Assembly (NCBI GenBank): GCA_947462335.1
Contig: OX381720.1
Span: 49,718,481-49,782,480, forward strand
DNA: 64,000 nucleotides
Origin: Harmothoe impar
Lineage: Eukaryota; Annelida; Polychaeta; Phyllodocida; Polynoidae
Direction of reading: 5' to 3'
Position numbers and translations under genes: made by a program. Of this stretch, positions 34,501 through 43,930 are shown piece by piece; position 1 is the first letter of the stretch; each line of letters starts with the position of its first letter. The notes beneath the pieces were generated by a model. That model was given only the letters and a program-made list of their open reading frames with translations. It did not search any database and was not told where the DNA came from.

Positions 34501-37500
34501 TCAGGCTACTTGAAAAAAGAAAATGGTTTCTCATCACCGGGGGAAAAAGGAAGAAAATAGCCCCCCTCGTCATATTTCCCAGTCCTTGGTGATCAGAAAC
34601 CTTTATTTTCAAGTGTTAAAGCGTTATAGTGGCAAGAGTTTCTTTTTAATAAAAAAGAAAAGTATAGTCTGGAGATTTATTATAAATGCAGACCGCAGAA
34701 CACCATAAAACACAGCTCATTCAGTGAGGAAGGGCTACCGAGTGTCATGTTACCAACTAGAGCACTCCCAGGAATGAGATGCCCGGTCTGCATGGTCAGA
34801 GCATCAAAGATGGCGGATGATAGGTTGAATGGAGGCTTGTTTTTGCTAGTTTTAAGGGTGTTATAGGGGGTAGCAGGTTGTACAACTCAGTAGGTATGGC
34901 TTAAATATCAATACAAACAATCTGGATAGTATTTGCACTGCAATAGGAGGCTAAATTTACTGTATTGGGCATCCTAGAATCGATCAGTGATGCCCTTGCC
35001 ACATACCAAAGTATTTGTTGTGATGCCCGTAACACATTTCTATGATGCCCTGTCCACGGGACCAGGACTGGTCACCTGTCGCATTGTCGCAGAAAATGTG
35101 CAACAGAGGTCATGGAAAATGCGACAGGGGCATTAGGGAAAGTCTGGGCTTTCTAAAGATGAAAGAATTTTGTAAATATTACAATTTGAACCAAAGTTAG
35201 GATTATTTCAATAGATTTCACAGTGTTCCCAGTGCAATATTCCCCATAACCCATATAACAATGGGTTTTCAAAATTTGCTGGGAGTTATACACCCACAAA
35301 CCCCTCAGAGTACACCAATCTCAATGTGGAATTCAAAACTTTTTCCAGGGCAATATGCCAACAGAACACACCAATCTGACAGTAAAATGCCCATATTCTT
35401 TGGAGCCACATGCCCAAAAACTATACCCCACCTTAAAAATAAATTTTCTCAAAATTATTGGAACATTGTCTCACAATCCCCTCAAAACATACCAATCTGC
35501 ACATGGAATTACTAATTTCTCATGGAACAATATGCTCCCAAAACACCACAAACATACACCAACCTAAAGGTCAATTTTCAAAATTTCCCTGGCGCAACAT
35601 ACTTCCAAAATGATCAAAATACATCAAAGTTAACTATTAGGTGGAATTTCTAAATTTTCTTTACAACATGCTCCCTAAACCATCATAATACATCTTTCTG
35701 AAAGGTAGAAGTGCCAAATCTTGACATTCATAACATTCTTGTGGAAGTCGGGGGGCTTGGTTTCCCCCCCCCCCCCCAAGAAAAATTCCCCAAAGACAGT
35801 CCGAGCCTCTACGATCTACTGATTATGACAAACAAGATGTATGAATAGGTGACCACAACTTCTCATACCATACTGTTGTGTATAAGCACCCCTGCAACTT
35901 GCGGTTATATCAGAACGGCCATTTTGAACAGGTGTATAGTGAGTTCTGAAATAATCAATTTCAGGCATACAATTATCTGCACTATACTACTAGCTACCTA
36001 GAAATTATATGAGGCTAACTTAGTTTAGTATTTTAAAGTGGTTGTATAAAGAAATCTATTTGCATTTCCCTTATCTTACATGATTATTGTATACAAATCA
36101 ATAGGAATAGTATGGAGGCAAAAAGACACAGAAATCAGATTTTTGGACCAATTTCAGTAACACTTACATACATGTATATACACTAAAAGAACTGTGGTAC
36201 GGAGCATCACTTTCACACACTGACAATGTGTTACGGGCATCAGTGGCAGTGTGTTACGGGCATCACCATGAAATTACAAAATCCATATTTCTCACTAATC
36301 TGTGGGGTTTACATTGAACAATGAATGGTTACAGCCTTGTTAATTGCGTATGATCATCATGTGTAAGTTTAAGCATTCACAAGTCACTAGAAATAAGGCA
36401 ATCTTGCCTTCTTTGTTGGAGCAATAATAACAACTCCACCATCCATGATGCTCTGACCACGCAGACCGGGCATCTCATTCCTGGGAGTGTAGAGGGCAGT
36501 AGGCCCTTAAACCTTTAAGGACGGCATAGTGTGTTAATATACTAGGTCCAGTGTCGGCATGATGCATGAATACAGACCTGACAAGTAACTCACCAGGGCT
36601 GCATTCATGCATCATGCCGACCATATGGAGCAGGCACTAAGGATCAGCATGATGCACCAATGCAGCATCAGTGAGTTACTCCCTGCATCATGGTGACAAA
36701 TGTTGCCTTTTAGCAACATGACATCCATAAAGGGTTAAACCACAGCAATCCTCTAGTCGGAAAAGTACAGACGTCATTTCCTCCCAGAGAAGTTCATGAA
36801 TCCTGTGTCCTCTAGTCTATTTCAGTAGAACTGGGTAATGTGTATAAACATATGATACTGTGTGTCTTGTTCCACTTATCACATCCACATCCTTAACTTG
36901 TGTACCACTTTGCCTCCTGTTACAGTTAATGTTTATAGTTATACCAGCGCCTTCAGCGCCCGTGAGTGGGAACATCACAGAGGAGGGGTGCCCTTATATG
37001 GATAGGGACGCATGGGTGCCCCCCGTAGCCTACAGAACATGTAGGGAGTGCCCCCCCCCATAGCGTACAGAACATGTAGGGGGAGTGCCCCCCTACAGTA
37101 GCCTACAGAACATGTAGGGAGTGCCCCCCCAAGTAGCCTACAGAACATGTAGGGAGTGCCCCCCCCAGTAGCCTACAGAACATGTAGGGAGTGCCCCCCC
37201 CCCCCAGTAGCCTACAGAAAATGTAGGGAGTGCTCTCCCCCCCAGTAGCCTACAGAACATGTAGGGAGTGCCCCCCCCCCCAGTAGCCTACAGAACATGT
37301 AGGGAGTGCCTCCCTCCAGTAGCCTACAGAACATGTAGGGAGTGCCCCCCCCCCCAGTAGCCTACAGAACATGTAGGGAGTGTCCCCGCCCCCCAGTAGC
37401 CTACAGAAAATGTAGGAAGTGCCCCCCCCCCCCTGTAGCCTACAGAAAATGTAGGGAGTACACCCCCCCCCCCCCCCCCAGTAGGGAAGACTGAAGGAAA

Positions 37501-39739
37501 CTTTACTACTGGTCTGAGCAGCTCTACCATCCACATGCTGGGAGCAAAACATACAGCTCACCCCCCGCCCACCCTGCTCTCATGTGACACCCTGTAGGTC
37601 AGACATGCCATGTATGAAATATCTTACCCGTGTCTGAAATAAAGTAGGTCACACTTTTCTTGTTCTACTTTTTAACATGACCCCATCTTGCCTCATGGAG
37701 TGCACGGTGGGTAGGGATCTAAAATAAACTTAGTAGGTCAATCAATCAACTAAAGCCACAACTCCCTCCTCCCAGGGATTTCCATGACGCATGATGCAGC
37801 TATCCTGTTTCTGTTTTCTGTACACCGTGTTAACCCTTTAAGGACGGCATGTCACTAAAGGATGACATTTTTCCTCATGATGCACCGATGCAGCCCTAGC
37901 GAGTAACACGCTGGCACTACATAAGTGCATCATGCAGACCCTTTGGGAGTGCATCAACCTTGTAGGGTTGGCATGATGCTTGAATGCAGCACTGGTGAGT
38001 TACTCACCAAGGCTGCATTAATGCATCATGACAAAGGGACAAAAGCCTTGATGCATGATGCATCTTTTAAGGGGTTAATGACGGAGAAAACAACATCACC
38101 CATGACCTTTGTGTTTGTCTTTAGGTGGGTGTCGGAAAATCTCCACGTATCCATTTCAGAATCCATAGAGAGAGGGACAGAGCCGGAGACAGAGAGATAA
38201 CTAATTTTTCAGCAAAACGACGGGACCCTTTTTTGGGGGGAAGGGGGCGATGTAAGTCTTTCCTAACAGGATGCCCTCATCTACCCAATTGAAGTTGAAA
38301 AGTTACGTCTTTTAACGTAGATCTAAGTAGAATTTTTACGTCTGAATGAGATAGATCAACGTAAATCAGACGGCTATATCTGTTGAACGTTAATAAACCT
38401 TAATGTTTTGATGTCTACAAACCTTCCAAAATTACCAATCTCAAACCTTTTGGTTGGACATCTACCTAGAGAAACCGCTGAGCTACGTTGGAACTACGTA
38501 GGGTGCTTACTGGGTAGATCCTTCCAGAGCCCCTGATATTACCATGTTGATATATACACCCTGCGACACACCGTGATATCCTCAAGTCTGCATCTACACC
38601 CTGCTGCACCCCCTGACATCCTCAAGTTGGCATGAACACCCTGCGACACCCTCTGACATCCTCAAGTCTGCATCTACACCCCGCCACACCCCCTGACATC
38701 CTCAAGTTGGCATGAACACCCTGCCACACCCTCTGACATCCTCAAGTCTGCATATACACCCTGCAACAACCCCTGATATGACCAAGCCGGCATGTACACC
38801 TTGCCACACCCTCTGACATCCTCAAGTTGGCATGAACACCCTGCCACACCCTCTGACATCCTCAAGTCTGCATATACACCCTGCAACAACCCCTGATATG
38901 ACCAAGCCGGCATGTACACCTTGCCACACCCTCTGACATCCTCAAGTCGGCATACACACCCTGCCACACCCTCTGACATCCTCAAGTCGGCATACACACC
39001 CTGCCACATCCTCTGACATCCTCAAGTCGGCATACACACCCTGCCACACCCTCTGACATCTTGACATCGGCATCTACACCCTGTCACACCCTCTGACATC
39101 TTTACAGCGGCATCTACACCCTGTCACACCCTCTGACATCTTTACATCGGCATCTACACCCTGTCACACCCTCTGACATCTTTACATCGGCATATACACC
39201 CTGTCACACCCTCTGACATCTTTACATCGGCATCTACACCCTGCCACACCCTCTGACATTTTTATATCGGCATGTACACCCTGCCACACCCTCTGACATC
39301 TTTACATCGGCATCTACACCCTGCCACACCCTCTGACATCTTTACATTGGCATCTACACCCTGCCACACCCTCTGACGTCTATACATCGGCATCTACACC
39401 CTGCCACACCCTCTGACATCTTTACATCGGCATGACACCCTGTCAGCACCCTCTGACATCCTCAAGTCCACATGTACACCCTGAACAACCCTGATATCCT
39501 GAGGTCGGCATGTACACCCTGCCAAACCTCCTTATATCCTCAAGGTGGAGACACCTGGGAACAAGTTAGGGAGGCAAGAATAAACTGAAAAACTTTGTGG
39601 GGTTTTCATAAAAAATTCACTTTAACCTAAAATCTTTCCATATCATAGATCATAGTCCCGGAAACATCCCACTAATCTGGAATGACCCCACAACGTGGGT
39701 CTGAGAACAGTGAAAGATCCCACAAACCGGGTTGCATGA

Positions 39740-39827
<88 letters not shown>

Positions 39828-40031
39828 GTAAGATACTGATAAAAACCTTTTATAATATTATAAGCCGCTACCTATATCAGCATTCTTGGTATCATATCAA
39901 TAGTCTGACATCCTGCAAACCATGGTTTATACACAGGGATCTATAGAATGTGAGGATTTACGGTAGTTATACGTACCTGAGGTGGCACTAACCACAAGGA
40001 GGAAAGTCAGGATGCATGTCCAGATGTTCAT
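22508..40031 (-). CDS. Single Ig-domain, probable GPI-anchored surface protein
   Basis: Four exons (40031-39977, 32742-32549, 23578-23452, 23136-23015) join in phase to encode 165 residues. Residues 1-18 are a signal peptide (MNIWTCILTFLLVVSATS). Residues ~20-125 form one Ig fold: B-strand IRC (C44), C-strand IYW (W59), F/G strands HFRTYYFEAENQLGKEVQTI. The position that should hold the F-strand Cys (Y-x-C) is F108; an extra Cys occurs at C27. N-glycosylation sequons at N70 and N129. Residues 133-165 are small/hydrophobic (LAVASTSSLGVALG, then ALAALAVTSLYY) after a Ser/Thr/Asn stretch with nothing charged behind, like a GPI-attachment tail; a single membrane span is the alternative. Probably an adhesion or recognition protein; family unnamed. 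The span includes the 3' untranslated region to the AATAAA. Confidence 0.88.
22514..23014 (-). other. 3' untranslated region of Ig-domain gene (inferred)
   Basis: GC-rich around 22660-22900, unlike the coding exons, with no reading frame of interest. Inferred from the stop at 23015 and the AATAAA at 22508. Confidence 0.4.
23015..23136 (-). CDS. Ig-domain gene, exon 4 (C-terminal tail)
   Basis: Acceptor CATTTCAAAG; encodes DFGNTSSLAVASTSSLG, VALGVPVWCTTALAALAV and TSLYY, stop TGA at 23017-23015. Hydrophobic end without basic residues suggests GPI processing. Confidence 0.8.
23452..23578 (-). CDS. Ig-domain gene, exon 3
   Basis: Acceptor CTTTCAG, donor AGAG|GTAGAT, 127 bases. Encodes SSPTEHIMTLKLDRVFKQ, HFRTYYFEAENQLGKEVQ and TIELIR: the last Ig strands. 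The usual Y-x-C is Y-Y-F here. Confidence 0.92.
24430..25013. mobile_element. Inverted-repeat element with G/C runs
   Basis: Left arm CCATGAGCTACGGTACCCCT, CGTGCACC and a C run, then TATAATTTTTTTTGGTCC. Right arm is the inverse (GGACCAAAAAAAATCTAT, a G run, then GTGCACGAGGGGTGCC). Arms are ~80 bases. No reading frame. Lies in intron 2 of the Ig-domain gene. Confidence 0.85.
25355..26530 (+). repeat. Left long inverted arm of the 4.75-kb element
   Basis: Matches 29091-30108 in reverse complement over nearly its whole length, with substitutions throughout and an extra block around 25690-25790. Confidence 0.88.
26531..26943 (-). pseudogene. Possible transposon coding remnant, Cys/His-bearing
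   Basis: The minus-strand frame 26943-26683 reads FKSDNGGWSKRRESKKLP, then CCILHMKGIEHGDFIPFS. Basic and Cys/His content with acidic/aromatic spacing looks coding-like, but no start, stop, or splice context supports an intact gene. Family not recognised. Confidence 0.25.
27081..27296. repeat. Palindrome-module dispersed repeat, copy 3 (nested)
   Basis: Two modules in series: CATGAATGAAACCCTGGCAA facing TGCTAGGGCTGCATTCATG, then TTGAATGCAGCACTAGCGAG facing TTCCCAAAGCTGGAATCATG. It is inserted between the arms of the 4.75-kb element. Confidence 0.8.
27301..29090 (-). pseudogene. GC-rich decayed coding block inside the 4.75-kb element
   Basis: Base composition jumps from AT-rich to GC-rich. 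Minus-strand frames chain together with stops and shifts: 28777-28499 (Pro-rich start, then VTGVLNHTHVLYLNHWRKC), continued in the same frame after one stop by 28489-28202 (TPQIEEGEGESAAEQSA), and 28205-27921 in another frame (VSSFGDHTTALLGQVVVYHD). A basic run RSKKKKSPSS is read near 28900. Looks like a decayed Pro/Gln-rich polypeptide, perhaps the element's own protein or captured cargo. No catalytic motif recognised. Confidence 0.35.
29091..30108 (-). repeat. Right long inverted arm of the 4.75-kb element
   Basis: Reverse complement of the left arm. Between the arms the repeat ends sharply at AGGATATGCTCACAGGATAA (29091) versus the left inner end at 26530. Confidence 0.88.
30483..32150 (+). 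mobile_element. CR1/jockey-type non-LTR retrotransposon, 5'-truncated and dead
   Basis: Reverse-transcriptase text runs in order: ANWRPICLLNIFSKLIEKC, NNMQFGFRPGRSTADATLLL, RAFDTVNHQILLNKLEKYG, ITCGVPQGSMLGPLLFIL, then the active-site box YADD at 31158-31169 and DLWCKNNLLTVNAKN. The reading frame has stops after QSLY (30856) and after LLFIL (31111). A later frame, 31490-31849, reads RKLQTIQNMCLRLCLGIRDP, the usual C-terminal segment. The end repeats AAACTTC at 32128-32145, as in CR1-type tails. Endonuclease domain absent. Lies in intron 2 of the Ig-domain gene, just right of the 4.75-kb element, on the strand opposite the gene. Confidence 0.92.
32549..32742 (-). CDS. Ig-domain gene, exon 2
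   Basis: Acceptor ATTTCCAAG, donor GGA|GTGAGT, 194 bases. Encodes AQYKPQFTCDKTVAVTYLKE, DVHIRCSVRADPQIDRSRIY, WVKGTPVSLEGNSSDGLYHA and YVGKG: strands A to E of an Ig domain, with C44 and W59. Confidence 0.92.
33303..33502. mobile_element. MITE-like element, TCAACAGTGG termini
   Basis: TCAACAGTGGTGTGCATAGT at 33303 faces ACTATGCACCCACTGTTGA at 33484-33502; arms ~38 bases. Inner GCAAGCCT / AGGCTTGC pair near 33378 and 33422. No reading frame. Intron 1 of the Ig-domain gene. Confidence 0.85.
33806..33948. mobile_element. MITE with GGCTGTGTCTC termini and TAGA target duplication (member 1)
   Basis: GGCTGTGTCTCATGAGATCT at 33806 faces AGATCTCGTGAGACACAGCC ending at 33948. TAGA at 33802-33805 is repeated at 33949-33952. 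Inside, GTCTTTGACTGGGTGC and CACCCAGTCAAAGATGG repeat inverted. Same family as 41279-41576. Confidence 0.88.
34268..34492. repeat. GTGGCCGCATTAG repeat element
   Basis: TGGCCGCATCAGAGGG, GGTGGCCGCATTAGAAG, ATGGCCGCATTGGTGG and GGTGGCCGCTATAGAGG recur at ~20-60 base spacing, ending GGAGTTGACTGTA. Resembles a decayed tandem or MITE sequence; family unnamed. Confidence 0.5.
34763..36488. mobile_element. 1.7-kb element with ~50-bp terminal inverted repeats
   Basis: CACTCCCAGGAATGAGATGC, CCGGTCTGC and GTCAGAGCATC at 34763-34806 are mirrored at 36446-36488. Inner subterminal repeats GATGCCCGTAACACA (35023) and TGTGTTACGGGCATCA (36226, 36250) are also inverted. The interior 35225-35720 is made of ~70-base diverged tandem units (words ACACCAATCT, CAATATGC, AATTTTC). 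No transposase frame seen. Intron 1 of the Ig-domain gene. Confidence 0.75.
36505..36738. repeat. Palindrome-module dispersed repeat, copy 4
   Basis: Starts ACCTTTAAGGACGGCATAG and ends CATAAAGGGTTAAA, with the internal facing halves CATGATGCATGAATACAG and GGGCTGCATTCATGCATCAT. Confidence 0.88.
37015..37490. repeat. Minisatellite, ~36-41 bp unit
   Basis: About 12 copies of GTAGCCTACAGAACATGTAG followed by GGAGTG and a C run of variable length. The C run accounts for most unit-length variation. Confidence 0.93.
37830..38079. repeat. Palindrome-module dispersed repeat, copy 5 (most complete)
   Basis: Begins TTAACCCTTTAAGGACGGCA and closes with a matching CATCTTTTAAGGGGTTAA. The core hairpin pairs CATGATGCTTGAATGCAGCA with GGCTGCATTAATGCATCATG around TGGTGAGTTACTCACCA. 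This copy best shows the full layout: terminal inverted ends plus internal palindromes. Confidence 0.92.
38560..39545. repeat. 40-bp minisatellite in Ig-gene intron 1
   Basis: About 24 copies of a 40-base unit (CACCCTCTGACATC, CTCAAGTCGGCAT or TTTACATCGGCAT, CTACACCCTGCCA). Left copies carry CTCAAGT, right copies TTTACAT, so two sub-blocks are distinguishable; a 120-base higher-order duplication is visible at 38700-38935. Confidence 0.95.
39743..39822. repeat. (TA)n microsatellite, 80 bp
   Basis: Uninterrupted TA dinucleotides, about 150 bases inside intron 1 from the donor at 39976. Confidence 0.98.
39977..40031 (-). CDS. Ig-domain gene, exon 1 (signal peptide)
   Basis: ATG at 40031-40029; encodes MNIWTCILTFLLVVSATS and ends in phase 1 at donor TCAG|GTACGT. 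The ATG lies ~105 bases downstream of a TATATAG box. Confidence 0.87.
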
Positions 40032-40109
40032 CGTGAGTGCTATGTGCTGGGCAATGGATAGCACTGTAGATATAGCACTGTGTGCCCACTTGTGTGTACA
40101 GTGTACAGT

Positions 40110-40144
40110 ATAGGAGAGAGGGAGCTTGCATCTCCTACTATATA
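40110..40144 (-). promoter_or_regulatory. TATA promoter of Ig-domain gene
   Basis: TATATAG reads on the minus strand at 40144-40138, so a start site near 40110 and a ~80-base leader before the ATG at 40031. The box directly abuts the end of the inverted-repeat element at 40145-40643. Confidence 0.6.
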
Positions 40145-40643
40145 GGGGGCCTAAGCGGAAACGGATCTAGTATTAAAAGTTGCCTGCATCCAGATGCATT
40201 TGGGGACCAGGTCAGTAGGTTACAGTGCTGTAGTGTAACATACATCCACTTTACTGGGTTATGTCAAATCCCTTCTAAAATAACAAATACTTTTGATTCC
40301 AAGGCATAGCCTCTGGTGATAAAAAGGAAATAGCAGTAGAAAGGATTTAACTTAACTCAGTAAAGTGGATGTATGTCACATCTCTCCATCACTGTAACCT
40401 ACTGACCTTGTCCCCAGCTGCATCTGTTTTGAGGCTAGTTTTTTTTAAAGAGATTTTTATTAAAGTAATATGCAGCTTAGTATACTTAATAGTATACAGC
40501 CGATATCCGGATTACGGCAACACGCCGATCCTCCATGCGGGCCTTCTCAAAATTCCTAACTGACCAAAATACCATAAATTGTGTGTAATGACGATGCACA
40601 TATTTAGTTTTTTGATACTAGATCCGTTTCCGCTTAAGCCCCC
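40145..40643. mobile_element. Inverted-repeat element abutting the Ig-gene TATA box
   Basis: GGGGGCCTAAGCGGAAACGG at 40145 faces CCGTTTCCGCTTAAGCCCCC ending at 40643, with TA on both flanks (40143-40144, 40644-40645), suggesting a TA target duplication. Nested inside, CAGTAGGTTACAG and CATACATCCACTTTACTG pair with their inverses at 40360-40405. No transposase frame. Confidence 0.87.
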
Positions 40644-41278
40644 TATTGACATGTTAGGGGATGGGCATTTTTTTTACAACATGGAGGGAGGGTGCCGGAA
40701 ATATATGTAAACCTCTTTTATGCAAAACGACCTCTGTATGTTACTATATTCAAAAGGGGTCGGCCGTGATGAACTTAAACCTGGACTTGTTTGTAAGTAT
40801 ATTTTATTTGATTAGATCATCTTCGAAAAATACATATATACATCATCAAAATGCACAGGAGTAGAGCCAATGGTCCATCCGGCAAGTCTGCTCTATAAAT
40901 TACAGGTGTATTATTTTCTTAATGAATAGAGACAGGATGACTGTAACGTATTGTATGTATAATATTGGGTCTTAAGGACCAGACTACAGGACAAAAATCT
41001 AGACGCTTTTGAAGGGAGACTGAGAAATTGTTGGCGCAATTCCACATCCCCCTCCCCTGCTATCAAAAAATGACCACCACATGATAGCTATGTGTGTCAA
41101 TTATGGTCGCATACAGATGCCACCATCATGTGGGTTTTTTTCAATGGGATTGTGGTTATGCGTGGAAATGGACCAATCTTCTTACATGATTACATCGGAA
41201 ACTCTAACACTTAGTCCCTGCAAAAACCGTCCACTATATTTACTGTGAAAACCTATTGTGAGATCTACATCATGTGAT

Positions 41279-41576
41279 GGCTGTGTCTCAAGAGATCAGG
41301 CCAATGTGATAGTCTTTGAATGGGTACCATCTTTGACCGGCCTGAATGAAAACGGATTATTTAGGGCAGATGAAGATATAAATGGACTACTAATTATTAA
41401 GTTAAAGTTTTATAACATTCATCAACCTTTTCAGCCAATTTCTATCTACATCTGCCCTAGAAGAACCGTTTTCATTCAGGCCAGTCAAAGATGGCCCCCG
41501 GTCAAAGATGGCACTTAGTCAAAGATGGCATCCGGTCAAAGACTATCACATTTCCCTGATTTCCTGAGACGCATCC
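41279..41576. mobile_element. MITE with GGCTGTGTCTC termini and TGAT target duplication (member 2)
   Basis: GGCTGTGTCTCAAGAGATCA at 41279 faces TCCTGAGACGCATCC ending at 41576; TGAT flanks it at 41275-41278 and 41577-41580. Inner GTCTTTGAATGGGTACC and repeated GGTCAAAGATGGC words match member 1 at 33806. A 4-base duplication fits superfamilies such as Sola or Chapaev, but this is a guess from length alone. Confidence 0.85.
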
Positions 41577-41757
41577 TGATTGTAATATAGGAAGAGAAAC
41601 CCTACATCCTTTTAATGGGTAATAAGCAAGATGTATATTATATGAGACAAATCCTACTTGAATTATTTTTTTGATGTTGTTGTGCCTCTGGAAAACAACT
41701 AAAAAACTCAACTAAATAATGAAGAGGATTGCTGCCAAGTGAAATGCAGATTTTAGA

Positions 41758-41830
41758 ACCAGCAAGAATCAAGCTCAGATCACTTGCCTTAGAAATGAAA
41801 TTGCTAACCATTACACCACAATTCTTTGCC
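41758..41830 (-). repeat. tRNA-derived SINE-like sequence
   Basis: Minus strand: TGGTGTAATGGTTAGCA (A box) and AGCTTGATTCTTGC (B-box-like) 30-40 bases apart. Not a foldable tRNA gene. Confidence 0.55.
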
Positions 41831-41879
41831 TGATGCCTGACTGCTACCTTACATAACTGGATCAGTACAGTACATAAGA

Positions 41880-43050
41880 GTGAAGGGTTGGGTGTGTGTG
41901 TGGGGTGGGGGGGGGGGGGGGCTACCCTAATAGTCAAACCCTTCAGGCTACCACTAGGACATAGATGGTCCAAACTTCTATAAACGCACTCTATCTTTGT
42001 TTCACTTGTATCCTAAATAAGGCCATAAAAAAGTGTTTAGCTCGTGAATAGCGTTATTATTAGTTTTTTGGTTCGGAGAAGTCAATCCTGCAAAACTTTT
42101 TATAAAAATAAATCACAAACAGTTACAGACTAGAGCTATTACATATTCAATGTTTAATTTGAAAACTAAAACTTGATACTCAATTTGCCTCATTGTTCCC
42201 GTTTACAGAGTGCATGAAAACAAACAATACCAGATCCCAACCCACTCGACACATGTGAATTTACTGTTCCTATTAGTTTTTGTTATTCCTCTCATTATGC
42301 ATGGTAAATTGCATGTTATCATTTCCACTCTTCATTTGATTGACATGGTTCATTTCCCATATCATTATTAACTCCCTTGTACATTCTTTGTACATGTTAA
42401 TATGTATTGCTGTGCCAGCCTGATACTGATGATATATTCCACTGCATATATTTGAATATGTACCATCACAGCTGGTTGGAAGAACAGGCAGGTAAATGTA
42501 CAATGCATTAAATAAATTGTACAACCATTCGAATGACACTTGTTTGATTTTTTTCTAAATCGCTCCTTTTTTCTAGGGTACAAGACAAAAAACCTTTTGC
42601 CACAACTTTAATAATCTACTAACATATTCAAAAGACACGTTTTTGTTCTAATACGTGAAAGATATACACAAAAAAAACAATACATACAAATGGAAATTCT
42701 AAAAAGCATTTATTGTCTATTTCAGCTACATTTAAACCACCAGAGCCATTGTATGTTCATGTTGTATCAATCATTTCAGAATTGTTTCATGCTGGCTAAA
42801 CAATATATCCTGTTGTACATTGTACCTTGCTGACATATGTTTCCCATGGGAAAAACACATCAAATTATAGATAGAGATAGCAGAGTCTGTATACAGTGCC
42901 CCATTAGTGCAAAACGGCTCCAGTAGTTGGTCATAACAGTCCATATAGGTCACAGTTTCTTTTCAGTGAGGCATCACCCTGTCAACTATGACCATGCATC
43001 ATTATGAAGCAACATGCTAGGGGGAACTGCTGTATCAAACACAGACACCT
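41880..43050. other. Intergenic, no feature seen
   Basis: A G run at 41909-41920 and AT-rich DNA; no gene or element boundary found. Confidence 0.35.
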
Positions 43051-43055
43051 ATATT

Positions 43056-43269
43056 GTGCCTCTACATGGGTACCCACATAATTGACCGTGTCGCCGTGTC
43101 GATTTTTAGCAAAATGGCTGTGTCGCCATGTCGATTTTTATGTATGTAAAATATACTAGAGCCTTATAAGAAGGTCTGTGTCCGTCGATTTTTAAAACCC
43201 CCGTGTCGCACGTGTCGATTTTTAAACCCCCCTTGTCGCACGTGTCGATTTTTACCCATGTAGAGGCAC
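43056..43269. mobile_element. MITE with GTGCCTCTACATGGGTA termini, TATATT duplication
   Basis: GTGCCTCTACATGGGTA at 43056-43072 and its exact inverse at 43253-43269. TATATT occurs at 43050-43055 and again at 43270-43275. The body repeats GTGTCGATTTTTA five times, with GTGTCGC between. Confidence 0.93.
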
Positions 43270-43499
43270 TATATTCTCCCTCATACGTTTCCAGTAGTTC
43301 CCAGTCTTTTGAAAGCGTAGAGTGATTCCTCGATCCTCTATGAAATCAAAGTCTTTTAGAAAATGTCTGTTGGAAGTTGAAAACACCAAAAGATCACCAG
43401 TTGGTACATATATGTGTGGGGGGGGGGTCTGACTCATATGAGCTTCATCCATAATTTATGGTTAAATATGTTAAAAGTACACCAAAGTGCAAAACATGA

Positions 43500-43502
<3 letters not shown>

Positions 43503-43557
<55 letters not shown>
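43503..43557. repeat. (TA)n microsatellite
   Basis: About 55 bases of TA dinucleotides. Confidence 0.97.
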
Positions 43558-43559
<2 letters not shown>

Positions 43560-43826
43560 AAGATAAGCAATCAAACCACAATAATTAAAGAAAGACAGAG
43601 TTTTAGCTTATTCATGAATATCATTAACATAACACACATCCTCAACTTCAAGAGGGTTACAATTACATAGTGTACATAATGTACACCCTGTGTTAATGTA
43701 CTGATACAGTTCATGGTTGGAGAATACTGTCTCCAATTGTATATTGTTTCCAATTCAGGTATACTTGCACCACAGAGGCATGTGATTAAATCCTTTCCCT
43801 TCATTCTTTCAACACATATATATACC

Positions 43827-43930
43827 GGATATACTCCTGGTAGTCTCGAGGCAATATCATTTATATAAGCTAAGGCCCAAGGCCGAGGCTTATATCAATG
43901 ATATTGCCTCGAGACACCAGGTGTATATCC
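43827..43930. repeat. Near-perfect hairpin element
   Basis: GGATATACTCCTGGTAGTCT, CGAGGCAATATCATT on the left pairs with AATGATATTGCCTCGAGAC, ACCAGGTGTATATCC on the right, with the loop GGCCCAAGGCC. Palindrome of ~104 bases. Confidence 0.9.

Noticed and set aside
37250..37561. Cys/Gly-rich open frames on the minus strand
   Set aside because: They read the 36-41 bp minisatellite with its G runs; no gene structure.
38674..39009. 111-residue repeat protein on the minus strand
   Set aside because: Arises from the 40-bp minisatellite, whose 120-base triple unit keeps one frame open.
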